The notes beneath the pieces were generated by a model. The model saw only the letters and a list, made by a program, of their open reading frames with translations, was not told the DNA's origin and did no database searches. A stretch of DNA of 8,522 nucleotides from assembly GCA_045113475.1 (NCBI GenBank), contig JBGUIY010000206.1:1-8522 (forward strand), written 5' to 3'. Below, piece by piece: positions 1 through 7,306 of the stretch. This DNA is from UBA4246 sp045113475. Its GTDB lineage: Bacteria; Bacillota; Clostridia; Christensenellales; Aristaeellaceae. The position numbers and the translations under genes are program-made. The first letter of the stretch is position 1. Each line of letters starts with the position of its first letter.

Positions 1-1293
1 CTGCACCACTCCGATGGACTGGCGCAGGCTGGCCTTTGTGACGGAGCGCACGTCCTGCCCGTCCACGGTGACGCAGCCGCCCGTCACGTCGTAAAAGCGC
101 GGGATCAGGCTGCAGAGCGTGGTTTTGCCGGAACCGGAGGGACCGACCACCGCCACGCTGGTCCCTGCCGGGATATGCTCGCTGATGTCGGTCAGCACCT
201 CGTGGGCGGTATCGTCGCTGTAGTGGAAAGAGACGTTTTCAAAAGCCACGTCTCCGCGCACGCGGGGGAGGGGTATGGCGTCCGGCGCGTCCTCCACGTC
301 CGGCATCACGTCCATGATCTCGGAAAAGCGCTCCAGCCCGGTCAGACCGCGCTGGAACTGCTCCATGTAGTCCACGATCCGGCGGATGCTGGTGAGCAGC
401 GTCCCGATAAAGAGGATGTAGGCCACATAGTCGCCGGCCTGCAGCCGGTGGCGGGCCAGCAGCACCGCGCCGACGACCACTACCAGGATGTACATCACGC
501 CCTCAAAGGTGCGGGTGACCGAGCCGAAGCCGGCCATAGCGATGTACTGGCGGATCTTCGCGTTGAGGATGTTCTGGTTGTTGACGCCGAATTTCTTCTG
601 TTCCAGCGGTTCGTTGGCGAAGGACTGCACCACGCGGACGCCCAGCAGGCTGTCCTCGATGCGGGCGTTCATTTCTCCCACTTCGTGGCGGCACTCCTTG
701 AATGCCAGGCGCATGCGCAGATTGAAATACCGCAGCAGCACCACCATGACCGGCACCATGGCGAAGACCAGCAGCGTGAGGCCCACGTTCATATTCAGCA
801 GGATGGCGAAGGATACGACGATCTTGACGCCGGCGATGAAGAACTCCTCTGGGCAGTGGTGGGCGAATTCCGCTATATCGAACAGGTCGCTGGTGAGGCG
901 TGCCATCAGCTGGCCGATCTTGGTATTGTTGTAATAGGAGAAGGACAGCCGCTCCAGATGGTTGAACAGATCCCGCCGCATGTCGGTCTCGATGCGCGCG
1001 CCCATGAAGTGCCCGCGGGACTGCATGTAGTACGCGCCCAGGGTGTCGATGACCCTCAGCACCAGGTACAATAGGCCCAGCTTCAGTACCCAGGGGATCG
1101 TCAGCGTGTCCGGGGCGACCATGGTCCGGTTGGTGATCTCCCGGACGATGAGCGGAAAAACGATCTCGCAGACGGTGGTCAGCGAAGCGCAGAAGAGGTC
1201 AAATATCAAGGCCGCCTTGTAGCGGCCGAAATAGGGCAGGAAACGCCTGAATAGCTCCCGGGCGGACATCTGGCGCACTGTCGTTTCGCTCAT
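1..1293 (-). CDS. ABC exporter, fused permease/ATPase half-transporter (MsbA/MDR type), C-terminus cut by window edge
   Basis: This is a membrane exporter of the type that dimerises and uses ATP to move lipids, drugs or peptides out of the cell. The 431 visible codons run in frame from ATG at 1293 to the window edge. Residues 1-330 form the membrane domain, with several hydrophobic helices and the typical early coupling stretch (RLTSDLFDIAEF, about residues 141-152). The ATPase domain follows, with the A-loop tyrosine in FHYSD (Tyr358), Walker A GPSGSGKTT at 384-392, and a final visible Gln431 in SIGVVQ that fits the Q-loop. The signature motif, Walker B and H-loop lie outside the window. The start has GAGGTG (1298-1303) four bases upstream and lies 12 bases after the tgt stop, so co-transcription with tgt is likely. 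The substrate cannot be told from sequence; a heterodimer partner may lie beyond the edge. The family call is secure. Confidence 0.93.
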   Translation of the reverse strand, partial: MSETTVRQMSARELFRRFLPYFGRYKAALIFDLFCASLTTVCEIVFPLIVREITNRTMVAPDTLTIPWVLKLGLLYLVLRVIDTLGAYYMQSRGHFMGARIETDMRRDLFNHLERLSFSYYNNTKIGQLMARLTSDLFDIAEFAHHCPEEFFIAGVKIVVSFAILLNMNVGLTLLVFAMVPVMVVLLRYFNLRMRLAFKECRHEVGEMNARIEDSLLGVRVVQSFANEPLEQKKFGVNNQNILNAKIRQYIAMAGFGSVTRTFEGVMYILVVVVGAVLLARHRLQAGDYVAYILFIGTLLTSIRRIVDYMEQFQRGLTGLERFSEIMDVMPDVEDAPDAIPLPRVRGDVAFENVSFHYSDDTAHEVLTDISEHIPAGTSVAVVGPSGSGKTTLCSLIPRFYDVTGGCVTVDGQDVRSVTKASLRQSIGVVQ

Positions 1294-1305
1294 TGGTCAC
1301 CTCGG

Positions 1306-2433
1306 TCAGAAATTGCGGGTCATGTCGTAGCGCTCGTAGAACTCCCTGCGGAAATCCAGGAAGCGGTCGTGGGCGATGGCGTCACGGATCTCCTCCATCA
1401 GCCGGAGAAGGTACCTCAGGTTGTGGATGGAGGCCAGCCTCGCGCCGGTGATCTCGCCCACCTTCAGCAGGTGGCGGATATAGGCGCGGGTGAAATCCGT
1501 GCAGGCGTAGCAGTCGCATTCGGGATCGATGGGCGTGAAGTCTTCCGCGTATTGGGCGTTGCGGATGACCATGCGCCCGTTCCTGGTCAGCACCGTACCG
1601 TTGCGGGCGATGCGGGTGGCCAGCACGCAGTCGAACATGTCCACGCCGCGGAGCACGCCTTCCACCAGGCAGTCCGGGGTACCGACGCCCATCAGATAGC
1701 GGGGCTTGTTGGCGGGCATGTAGGGCATGAAGGCTTCCAGCATCTCATACATGATGGGCTTGGGCTCGCCGACGGAAAGGCCGCCGATGCCGTAGCCGAT
1801 CATATCCATATCCGCCAGGGTCTTTGCGCTTTCGATGCGCAGATCTTTGTCGAAGGCGCCCTGCACGATGCCGAACAGGGCCTGGTCCCTGCGGGTGTGG
1901 TGCTGCTGGCAGCGCTTCGCCCAGCGGTGGGTGCGCTCCATGGCGTCCCTGGCGTCCTTCTTGGAGCAGGGATAGGCGGAGCAGATGTCGAAGGCCATGG
2001 CGATGTCCGAACCCAGCGCTTCCTGGATGTCCATGGAGATCTCGGGGGAGATGAACTGCAGGGAGCCGTCCAGATGGCTGCGGAAGGCTGCGCCTTCTTC
2101 GGTGATCTTGCGCAGGCCCGCCAATGAAAAGACCTGGAACCCGCCGCTGTCCGTCAGGATCGGGCGGTTCCAGTGCATGAACTTATGCAGGCCGCCGGCT
2201 TTCTCGATGAGCTTTTCGCCGGGGCGCAGGTGCAGGTGATAGGTATTGGAGAGGATGATCCTGGCATCCATCTCTTCAAGTTCCCGGGGCGTCAAAGCCT
2301 TGACGGTGGCCTGAGTACCGACGGGCATGTAGATGGGGGTGGGGATATCCCCGTGGGGGGTATGGAACACGCCCAGGCGTGCGCCGGACTGGGCGCACAC
2401 GTGCAGCAGTTCGTAGGAGAAGCCTTCTGCCAT
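1306..2433 (-). CDS. tgt: queuine/preQ1 tRNA-guanine transglycosylase
   Basis: Bacterial TGT exchanges guanine-34 in the anticodon of Asp, Asn, His and Tyr tRNAs for the queuosine precursor preQ1. The protein is 375 residues from the chosen ATG, the usual family length. Visible landmarks are SNTYHLHLRPG near residue 63; TDSGGFQVFS with Asp95, matching the catalytic Asp102 of the Zymomonas enzyme; GIGGLSVGEP near 216; and FDCVLATR with Asp268, matching the nucleophile Asp280. The zinc site is CDCYAC (Cys306, Cys308, Cys311) plus His337 in SIHNL. One oddity is Ala where most bacterial enzymes have Pro (VLPTR). A longer reading from GTG at 2439 is possible, but the GGAG at 2441-2444 is 7 bases from the ATG and would touch the GTG, so the ATG is preferred. 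It begins 2 bases after the pseudouridine synthase stop. No secDF/yajC or queA neighbour is seen here. Confidence 0.97.
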   Translation of the reverse strand: MAEGFSYELLHVCAQSGARLGVFHTPHGDIPTPIYMPVGTQATVKALTPRELEEMDARIILSNTYHLHLRPGEKLIEKAGGLHKFMHWNRPILTDSGGFQVFSLAGLRKITEEGAAFRSHLDGSLQFISPEISMDIQEALGSDIAMAFDICSAYPCSKKDARDAMERTHRWAKRCQQHHTRRDQALFGIVQGAFDKDLRIESAKTLADMDMIGYGIGGLSVGEPKPIMYEMLEAFMPYMPANKPRYLMGVGTPDCLVEGVLRGVDMFDCVLATRIARNGTVLTRNGRMVIRNAQYAEDFTPIDPECDCYACTDFTRAYIRHLLKVGEITGARLASIHNLRYLLRLMEEIRDAIAHDRFLDFRREFYERYDMTRNF

Positions 2434-2435
2434 GG

Positions 2436-3152
2436 TCACTCTCCAATTTTCGGCCAGGTGTTCAGCAGGCCGCGCAGGTCGCGCTCGAAGGGCTTGAACA
2501 GCGGGTTCTCGGGAAGCGGGGCCATGAATACCATCCGTTCGCGGGTGGTGGGATGGGTCAGGGTCAGCCGTATGCCGTACAGCGCGATCTGCTCCTTGCC
2601 TTCGGGACGGCCGTAACGATGGTCGCCCGCCAGCGGATGACCGGAGTGGGCCATCTGGACGCGGATCTGATGGGCGCGGCCAGTCTCCAGCTTGATGGCA
2701 CAGAGGCTGCGGCCGTCCACCTGCCGCAGGTTGACGCCGTTCAGGATGGCCAGCTTGCCCTCAGCCTTCAGGTAATCGGGGATGACCCGCACCATGTTGG
2801 CTTCCTCGTCCTTTTTCAGGTAATCGGTCAGATGGAAGCGCTGGGGCGGCTCGCCTTCAGCCACGCATACGTATTCGCGGTACATCTCGTGGGTGCGCAC
2901 CTGCTCGGAGAGCCGGGCCGCCGCCTTGGAGGTGCGGGCAAATACGATCAGGCCGGATACGGGGCGATCCATGCGGTGCACGAGGCCCAGATACGCCTTG
3001 CCTGGCTTCTGGTACTTTTCCTCGATGTAGGCGCGAGCCTCTGAGAGCAGGTCGCCGTCCCCGGTCTTGTCGCTCTGCGTCAGCTGGTTCGGGCGCTTCA
3101 GCACCACCAGCAGATGGTTGTCTTCATAAACGACTGTCAATTGCTGATCCAT
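2436..3152 (-). CDS. RluA-family RNA pseudouridine synthase
   Basis: This enzyme isomerises uridine to pseudouridine in rRNA or tRNA. The 238-residue protein has the RluA-type catalytic motif HRMDRPVSG with Asp62 as the expected catalytic residue, followed by FARTSKAA, which is typical of the PseudoU_synth_2 fold. Later landmarks are LETGRAHQIRVQMAHSGHPLAGDHRYG, quoted here as LETGRAHQIR (about residues 155-164) and the GDHRYG that follows. There is no room for an N-terminal S4 RNA-binding domain, so it belongs with the short S4-less members such as RluA or TruC. The exact target base cannot be assigned. The frame opens at a TTG (3170), but AGGAG at 3159-3163 is 6 bases before ATG 3152, which is therefore chosen. 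The gene starts 14 bases after the methyltransferase stop and ends just before tgt, inside an RNA-modification operon. Confidence 0.92.
   Translation of the reverse strand: MDQQLTVVYEDNHLLVVLKRPNQLTQSDKTGDGDLLSEARAYIEEKYQKPGKAYLGLVHRMDRPVSGLIVFARTSKAAARLSEQVRTHEMYREYVCVAEGEPPQRFHLTDYLKKDEEANMVRVIPDYLKAEGKLAILNGVNLRQVDGRSLCAIKLETGRAHQIRVQMAHSGHPLAGDHRYGRPEGKEQIALYGIRLTLTHPTTRERMVFMAPLPENPLFKPFERDLRGLLNTWPKIGE
2441..2444 (-). promoter_or_regulatory. ribosome binding site of tgt
   Basis: GGAG on the minus strand lies 7 bases before ATG 2433, inside the last codons of the pseudouridine synthase gene. It is too close to the in-frame GTG at 2439 to serve it, which decides the start. Confidence 0.78.
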
Positions 3153-3158
3153 GGTGTA

Positions 3159-3163
3159 CTCCT
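3159..3163 (-). promoter_or_regulatory. ribosome binding site of the pseudouridine synthase
   Basis: AGGAG on the minus strand lies 6 bases before ATG 3152 and overlaps no part of the methyltransferase frame (stop at 3167-3169). It selects ATG 3152 over the in-frame TTG at 3170. Confidence 0.82.
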
Positions 3164-3166
3164 GAG

Positions 3167-4027
3167 TCAATCAAAGGTATAACGGCCCGAGGCTCCGCAG
3201 GGGAGCACGCCGCCTGCCGTGACGGGCAGGCAGACCTCCTGGGCGTCGATAGCGCCTGCAAAGCGTTTGCCGACGGTGCGTTCCAGCACGTTGGTCAGCA
3301 CCGCGGGCTGGAAACCGGTGGTGTAGCTGTTGATGAGGAAGAAGAGGGGAGTGCCGCTGAGCAGGCGGGAGCAGGCTTCCACCAGGGGAAAGAGCTCGTT
3401 TTCAAGCTTCCAGACCTCGCCGCCCGGTCCACGGCCGTAGCTGGGCGGATCCATCAGAATCGCGTCGTATGTCCGACCCCGCCGCAGCTCGCGCTGTACG
3501 AAAGCGTTGGCGTCTTCCACGATGAAGCGCAGGCGCTCCTGGGCCACGTCGTTCAGTTCCGCGTTGCGCTTGGCCCAGGCGACCATGCCCTTGGCGGCGT
3601 CCACGTGGGTCACGTGGGCGCCTGCGGAGGCGCAGGCCGCGGTCGCGCCGCCGGTATAGCCGAACAGGTTCAGCACCTTCGGCGTACCACCGCGTTCCGC
3701 GATCAGACCGCTCATCCAGTCCCAGTTCACGGCCTGCTCGGGAAAGAGCCCCGTATGCTTGAAGCCGGTGGGCCGCACGTAAAAGCGCAGGCGGCCGTAG
3801 CCGATCACCCACTCCTCCGGCAGAGCCTTCCGGAACTCCCAGTGTCCGCCGCCGCCGGCGCGTATATAGTGCGCGTCGGCCTCTGCCCAGCGTTTGGGGG
3901 GCAGGGCCGGCGGCCAGATGGTCTGGGGATCCGGACGCACCAGGAGATACTTCCCCCAGCGCTCCAGCTTTTCCCCGGACCCGGTATCCAGGACTTCAAA
4001 ATCAGTCCATTGATCTGCGGCGAACAT
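3167..4027 (-). CDS. class I SAM-dependent methyltransferase, RlmI/RlmK-like (probable RNA methyltransferase)
   Basis: This is a 286-residue Rossmann-fold methyltransferase. The SAM-binding motif I is VLNLFGYTGG (about residues 118-127), followed by the acidic residue in HVDAAKG (Asp143). The catalytic-loop motif IV is MDPPSYGRG (about 192-200), followed by GEVWKLE. This arrangement matches the Methyltrans_SAM group that includes the 23S rRNA methyltransferases RlmI and RlmK. Unlike RlmI it has no N-terminal PUA domain, and the motif VI region reads INSYTTG where cytosine-5 enzymes carry an SCS/TCS cysteine, so the target base and chemistry are open. The start overlaps the ileS stop (TGATG); a GTG three bases earlier (4030) is equally placed and would add one residue. 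The ribosome binding site is weak (AGGA at 4041-4044), suggesting translational coupling to ileS. An RNA substrate is inferred from family and operon context. Confidence 0.85.
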   Translation of the reverse strand: MFAADQWTDFEVLDTGSGEKLERWGKYLLVRPDPQTIWPPALPPKRWAEADAHYIRAGGGGHWEFRKALPEEWVIGYGRLRFYVRPTGFKHTGLFPEQAVNWDWMSGLIAERGGTPKVLNLFGYTGGATAACASAGAHVTHVDAAKGMVAWAKRNAELNDVAQERLRFIVEDANAFVQRELRRGRTYDAILMDPPSYGRGPGGEVWKLENELFPLVEACSRLLSGTPLFFLINSYTTGFQPAVLTNVLERTVGKRFAGAIDAQEVCLPVTAGGVLPCGASGRYTFD

Positions 4028-7000
4028 CACTTGCTCACTTTCCTGAGGGTCACGGCCGCCTGCTTGCCGTTCAGGTCGACCGCCTTGCTTTCCGCGCCTT
4101 CCAGCGCGCCTTCCGTCAGGCTGTCAGCCAGCACGGTCAAGCGGATCATGTCTTCAAACCGGCTCAGCGCCTGCATCACGGCGGGTTCCACCTGGACGCC
4201 CAGCTCGATGCGGTCGGTCAGCTCCAGACCCAGATCCTTGCGCCACTGCTGCACCTTGCTGACCAGCTCGCGGGCATAGCCCTCGCCGATCAGGTCTTCG
4301 GTCAGGTTGGTATCCAGCACCACGGTGATGCCGCCTTCGGACTGGGCCATCAGGCCGGCTTTCTGCTCGGTTTCCACCAGCACGTCGCTCTGGGCAAGCT
4401 CGATTTCGGTGCCGTCCAGCGTGAACCTGACGGTTTCACCACGCTCGAAGGCAGATACCACGGCGGATCCGTCCGCTTCCTTCAGCCAGGCGCCGATCTT
4501 GCCCAGCAGCCGGCCGTACTTCGGACCCAGGGTGCGCATCTGCGGCTTGAGCTTATAGGAGACGAAGTCGTTGGCCTTGTCGGTCATGACAATGGCTTTG
4601 ACGTTCAGCTCGTCCCGGAGCACGGCCTGGTAGGTTTCGTCCAGCTGCGCGCCGACCACGTACAGGGCGGACAGGGGCTGGCGGACCTTCAGGGAGCTCA
4701 GGTTGCGGCAGGAGGCGCCCAGCTGCTTGACCTTCAGCAGCGCTTCCATCTGGGCTTCCGTATCGGGCAGGATATAGCTCTCGTCGGCAACGGGGAAGTC
4801 GCAGAAATGCACGCTTTCCGGAGCGCTTTCGTCCACGGAGCGGGCCAGGTTCTGGTACATGCTTTCAGCCATGAAGGGCGTGAAGGGCGCCAGCAGCTTG
4901 CTGAGAGTCAGCAGCACGTGGTACAGGGTGGCGAAGGCGGCGTCCTTGTCCGCCTCGTGGCCCTTGCCCCAGAAGCGCTCACGGCTGCGGCGCACGTACC
5001 AGTTGGAAAGCTCGTCCACGAAGTCGGTCAGTTCACGGGCGGCTTCGGGCACCAGATACTGGTCCAGATCGCTGTCCACGTTCTTGATCAGCGTGTTCAG
5101 CTTGCTCAGGATCCAGCGGTCCATCAGGGTCAGGTTGGCCTGATCAAGGGGGTGCTTCGCCGGCTCAAAGCCGTCCAGCTGTGCGTACATGATGAAGAAG
5201 GCGTAGGTGTTCCACAGCGTGCCCATGAACTTGCGCTGCACGTCGCTGACGATCTCGCCGGAGAAGCGGGAAGGCAGCCAAGGCGCGCCCTGGTAGAAGT
5301 ACCAGCGCACGGCGTCAGCGCCCTGCTGGTTCAGCACCGTCCAGGGATCCACCACGTTGCCCAGGTGCTTGGACATCTTGCGGCCCTCGGCGTCCTGCAC
5401 GTGGCCCATAACCAGGCAGTTTTTGAAGCAGGACTGGTCGAAGAGCAGCGTGCTGATGGCCAGCAGCGTGTAGAACCAGCCGCGGGTCTGGTCGATGGCT
5501 TCGGAGATGAAGTCCGCCGGGAAGCGGGACTCGAACTCTTCCTTGTGTTCAAAGGGATAGTGCCACTGGGCGAAGGGCATGGAGCCGGAATCGTACCAGC
5601 AGTCGATGACGTCCTTGACGCGGCGCATGGGCTTGCCGCAGTGCGGGCACTTGATGAGCACCTGGTCGATATAGGGGCGGTGCAGTTCCGGCAGATTGAC
5701 CTCGCCGATGGCCATGTCCAGCAGTTCCTGCCTGCTGCCGATCACGTGGGTGTGGCCCTCTTCGCACTGCCATACGGGCAGCGGCGTGCCCCAGTAGCGC
5801 TCGCGGGAGAGGCCCCAGTCAACCACGTTCTCCACGAAGTTGCCCATGCGGCCTTCCTTGATGTTGTCCGGCATCCAGTTGATGGAGCGGTTGTTGCGCA
5901 CCAGCGCGTCGCGCACGGCGGTCATGCGGATGTACCAGGTGGGGCGTCCGTAATAGAGCAGCGGCGTATCGCAGCGCCAGCAGTGCGGGTAATCGTGCTC
6001 GAATTTCGGCGCGGAGAAGAGCAGGCCGCGGGCGCTCAGGTCCTTGAGCACCTCGGGGTCGGCGCTGACGGCACCTTTTTTCATTTCGTTTTCGGTGGGT
6101 TTGCAGCGCATGCCGGCGAAGGGGGTCTCGGGCTTCATGCGGCCCTCGTTGTCCACCATCTGCACAAAGGGCATGTCGTACTTCGCGCCGACCCGGGCGT
6201 CGTCCTCACCGAAGGCGGGCGCCTGGTGCACGATGCCGGTACCGTCGGACATGGTGACGTAGCCGTCGCAGCAGACGAAGAAGGCTTTCTTGCCCTGGGC
6301 AGCGGCTTCCCTGGCCGCGCACTCGTACAGGGGCTCATACTCCCGGTATTCCAGCGCCTTGCCGGGCATGGTCTCCAGGATCTCGTAGGCCTTGCCGTCA
6401 GCGGCCGCTTCATGGCGTTCGGTGAGCGGAGAAAGCACGGTGTCCAGCAGGGCGGTGGCCATGTAGTACACGTTGCCGTCGATGGCGCGGACCCTGGCGT
6501 ATTCTTCGTCGGGGTTCACGCACAGCGCGATGTTGGAGGGCAGGGTCCAGGGCGTGGTGGTCCAGGCCAGGAAGTAGGCGTCCTCGCCCTTGACCTTGAA
6601 GCGCACCACCGCGGAGCGCTCTTTGAGGGTCTTGTAGCCCTGCGCCACCTCGTGGCTGCTCAGGCCGGTGCCGCAGCGCGGGCAGTAGGGCACGACCTTA
6701 TGGCCCAGATACAGCAGGCCCTTTTCCCAGATCTTCTTGAGGCTCCACCATTCGGATTCGATATAGCTGTCGTGATAGGTGACGTAAGGATGCTCCATGT
6801 CTACCCAGAAGCCGACGCGCTTGGACATGTCCTCCCACTCGTGCAGGTATTTCCACACGGATTCCTTGCACTTCTGGATGAAGGGCTCGATGCCGTATTC
6901 CTCGATCTGCTTTTTGCCGTTGATGCCCAGCTGCTTTTCGACTTCCAGCTCCACGGGCAGGCCGTGGGTGTCCCAGCCGGCCTTGCGCAGCACGGAGCGG

Positions 7001-7227
7001 CCCTTCATCGTGTGGTAGCGGGGGAGCAGGTCCTTGATGGCGCGGGTCTCCACGTGGCCGATATGGGGCCGGCCGTTGGAAGTGGGCGGTCCGTCGTAGA
7101 ACGTGAATTTATCTCCGCCGTCACGCAGCGAGTAGGAACGCTCCACAATATGATTATCCTCCCAGAACTTCAGGATCTCCTGTTCCCGGGCGGCAAAGTT
7201 CATATCCGTCGCGACTTTTTTGAACAT
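4027..7227 (-). CDS. ileS: isoleucyl-tRNA synthetase, IleRS2 (eukaryote-like) type
   Basis: This enzyme charges tRNA-Ile with isoleucine and hydrolyses mischarged valine. At 1066 residues it is slightly long for the bacterial/clostridial IleRS2 class. Class I signatures are intact: HIGH at residues 55-58 (GRPHIGHVETR) and KMSKH at 617-621. The CP1 editing domain is recognised by TTTPWTLPSN (223-232) and GTGIVHQAPAFGEDD (about 329-343). Cysteine pairs CPRC (182-185), CWRC (416-419) and CPHC (527-530) fit metal-binding knuckles. The wording YCPRCGTGLSSHEVAQGYK and DSGSMPFAQWHYPFE is typical of IleRS2. The C-terminus lacks the zinc-finger cysteines of the IleRS1 type. The frame is open 18 codons further up, but AAGGAGG at 7237-7243 and family N-termini (MFKKVATDMNF) fix the start at 7227. 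No T-box leader is visible. The stop overlaps the methyltransferase start. Confidence 0.98.
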   Translation of the reverse strand: MFKKVATDMNFAAREQEILKFWEDNHIVERSYSLRDGGDKFTFYDGPPTSNGRPHIGHVETRAIKDLLPRYHTMKGRSVLRKAGWDTHGLPVELEVEKQLGINGKKQIEEYGIEPFIQKCKESVWKYLHEWEDMSKRVGFWVDMEHPYVTYHDSYIESEWWSLKKIWEKGLLYLGHKVVPYCPRCGTGLSSHEVAQGYKTLKERSAVVRFKVKGEDAYFLAWTTTPWTLPSNIALCVNPDEEYARVRAIDGNVYYMATALLDTVLSPLTERHEAAADGKAYEILETMPGKALEYREYEPLYECAAREAAAQGKKAFFVCCDGYVTMSDGTGIVHQAPAFGEDDARVGAKYDMPFVQMVDNEGRMKPETPFAGMRCKPTENEMKKGAVSADPEVLKDLSARGLLFSAPKFEHDYPHCWRCDTPLLYYGRPTWYIRMTAVRDALVRNNRSINWMPDNIKEGRMGNFVENVVDWGLSRERYWGTPLPVWQCEEGHTHVIGSRQELLDMAIGEVNLPELHRPYIDQVLIKCPHCGKPMRRVKDVIDCWYDSGSMPFAQWHYPFEHKEEFESRFPADFISEAIDQTRGWFYTLLAISTLLFDQSCFKNCLVMGHVQDAEGRKMSKHLGNVVDPWTVLNQQGADAVRWYFYQGAPWLPSRFSGEIVSDVQRKFMGTLWNTYAFFIMYAQLDGFEPAKHPLDQANLTLMDRWILSKLNTLIKNVDSDLDQYLVPEAARELTDFVDELSNWYVRRSRERFWGKGHEADKDAAFATLYHVLLTLSKLLAPFTPFMAESMYQNLARSVDESAPESVHFCDFPVADESYILPDTEAQMEALLKVKQLGASCRNLSSLKVRQPLSALYVVGAQLDETYQAVLRDELNVKAIVMTDKANDFVSYKLKPQMRTLGPKYGRLLGKIGAWLKEADGSAVVSAFERGETVRFTLDGTEIELAQSDVLVETEQKAGLMAQSEGGITVVLDTNLTEDLIGEGYARELVSKVQQWRKDLGLELTDRIELGVQVEPAVMQALSRFEDMIRLTVLADSLTEGALEGAESKAVDLNGKQAAVTLRKVSK

Positions 7228-7236
7228 ACAGCTTGT

Positions 7237-7243
7237 CCTCCTT
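7237..7243 (-). promoter_or_regulatory. ribosome binding site of ileS
   Basis: The minus strand reads AAGGAGG, a full match to the anti-Shine-Dalgarno sequence, 9 bases before ATG 7227. It decides the ileS start in favour of this ATG over the upstream in-frame ATG at 7281, which has no comparable site. Confidence 0.92.
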
Positions 7244-7282
7244 ATATATGAAGCCTCAGTGGCGTTCAGTCGGTTCTTCACG

Positions 7283-7305
7283 GTCGTCCCCGCTGGGGAC
7301 AGGAC
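7283..7305 (-). other. GC-rich hairpin in the gap before ileS
   Basis: The minus strand carries GTCCCC-AGC-GGGGAC (7300-7286), a perfect six-pair stem with a three-base loop. It is extended by an outer GTC/GAC pairing across a two-base bulge (7283-7285 with 7303-7305). It starts two bases after the stop codon of the LeuB-like gene. No run of T follows it on the minus strand, so it is not a standard intrinsic terminator. A role in mRNA end protection or processing, or partial attenuation, is possible but unproven. Confidence 0.5.
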
Positions 7306-7306
7306 G

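Noticed and set aside
175..1074. A 299-codon open frame on the plus strand opposite the ABC exporter.
   Set aside because: Low-complexity His/Val/Gly-rich translation without a domain. The minus strand encodes an uninterrupted ABC exporter with Walker A in the same bases.
1369..2127. A 252-codon plus-strand open frame opposite tgt, and a similar one at 2379-3044 opposite the pseudouridine synthase.
   Set aside because: Both are antisense shadows of well-identified genes with conserved catalytic motifs on the minus strand.
7244..7249. TATATA upstream of ileS as a promoter -10 box.
   Set aside because: It abuts the ribosome binding site, leaving almost no leader, and no -35 element is visible at the right distance.
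4807..7251. An 814-codon open frame on the plus strand opposite ileS.
   Set aside because: It is a shadow of ileS. GC-rich codon use removes stop codons on the opposite strand; the translation is rich in His, Val, Gly and Gln with no recognisable domain, and ileS itself is fully intact with all motifs.
7228..7306. A T-box riboswitch before ileS, expected in many Firmicutes.
   Set aside because: The gap is only 79 bases, with no T-box consensus (GGTGGNACCGCG) and no antiterminator/terminator pair. The gene seems to be read from upstream.
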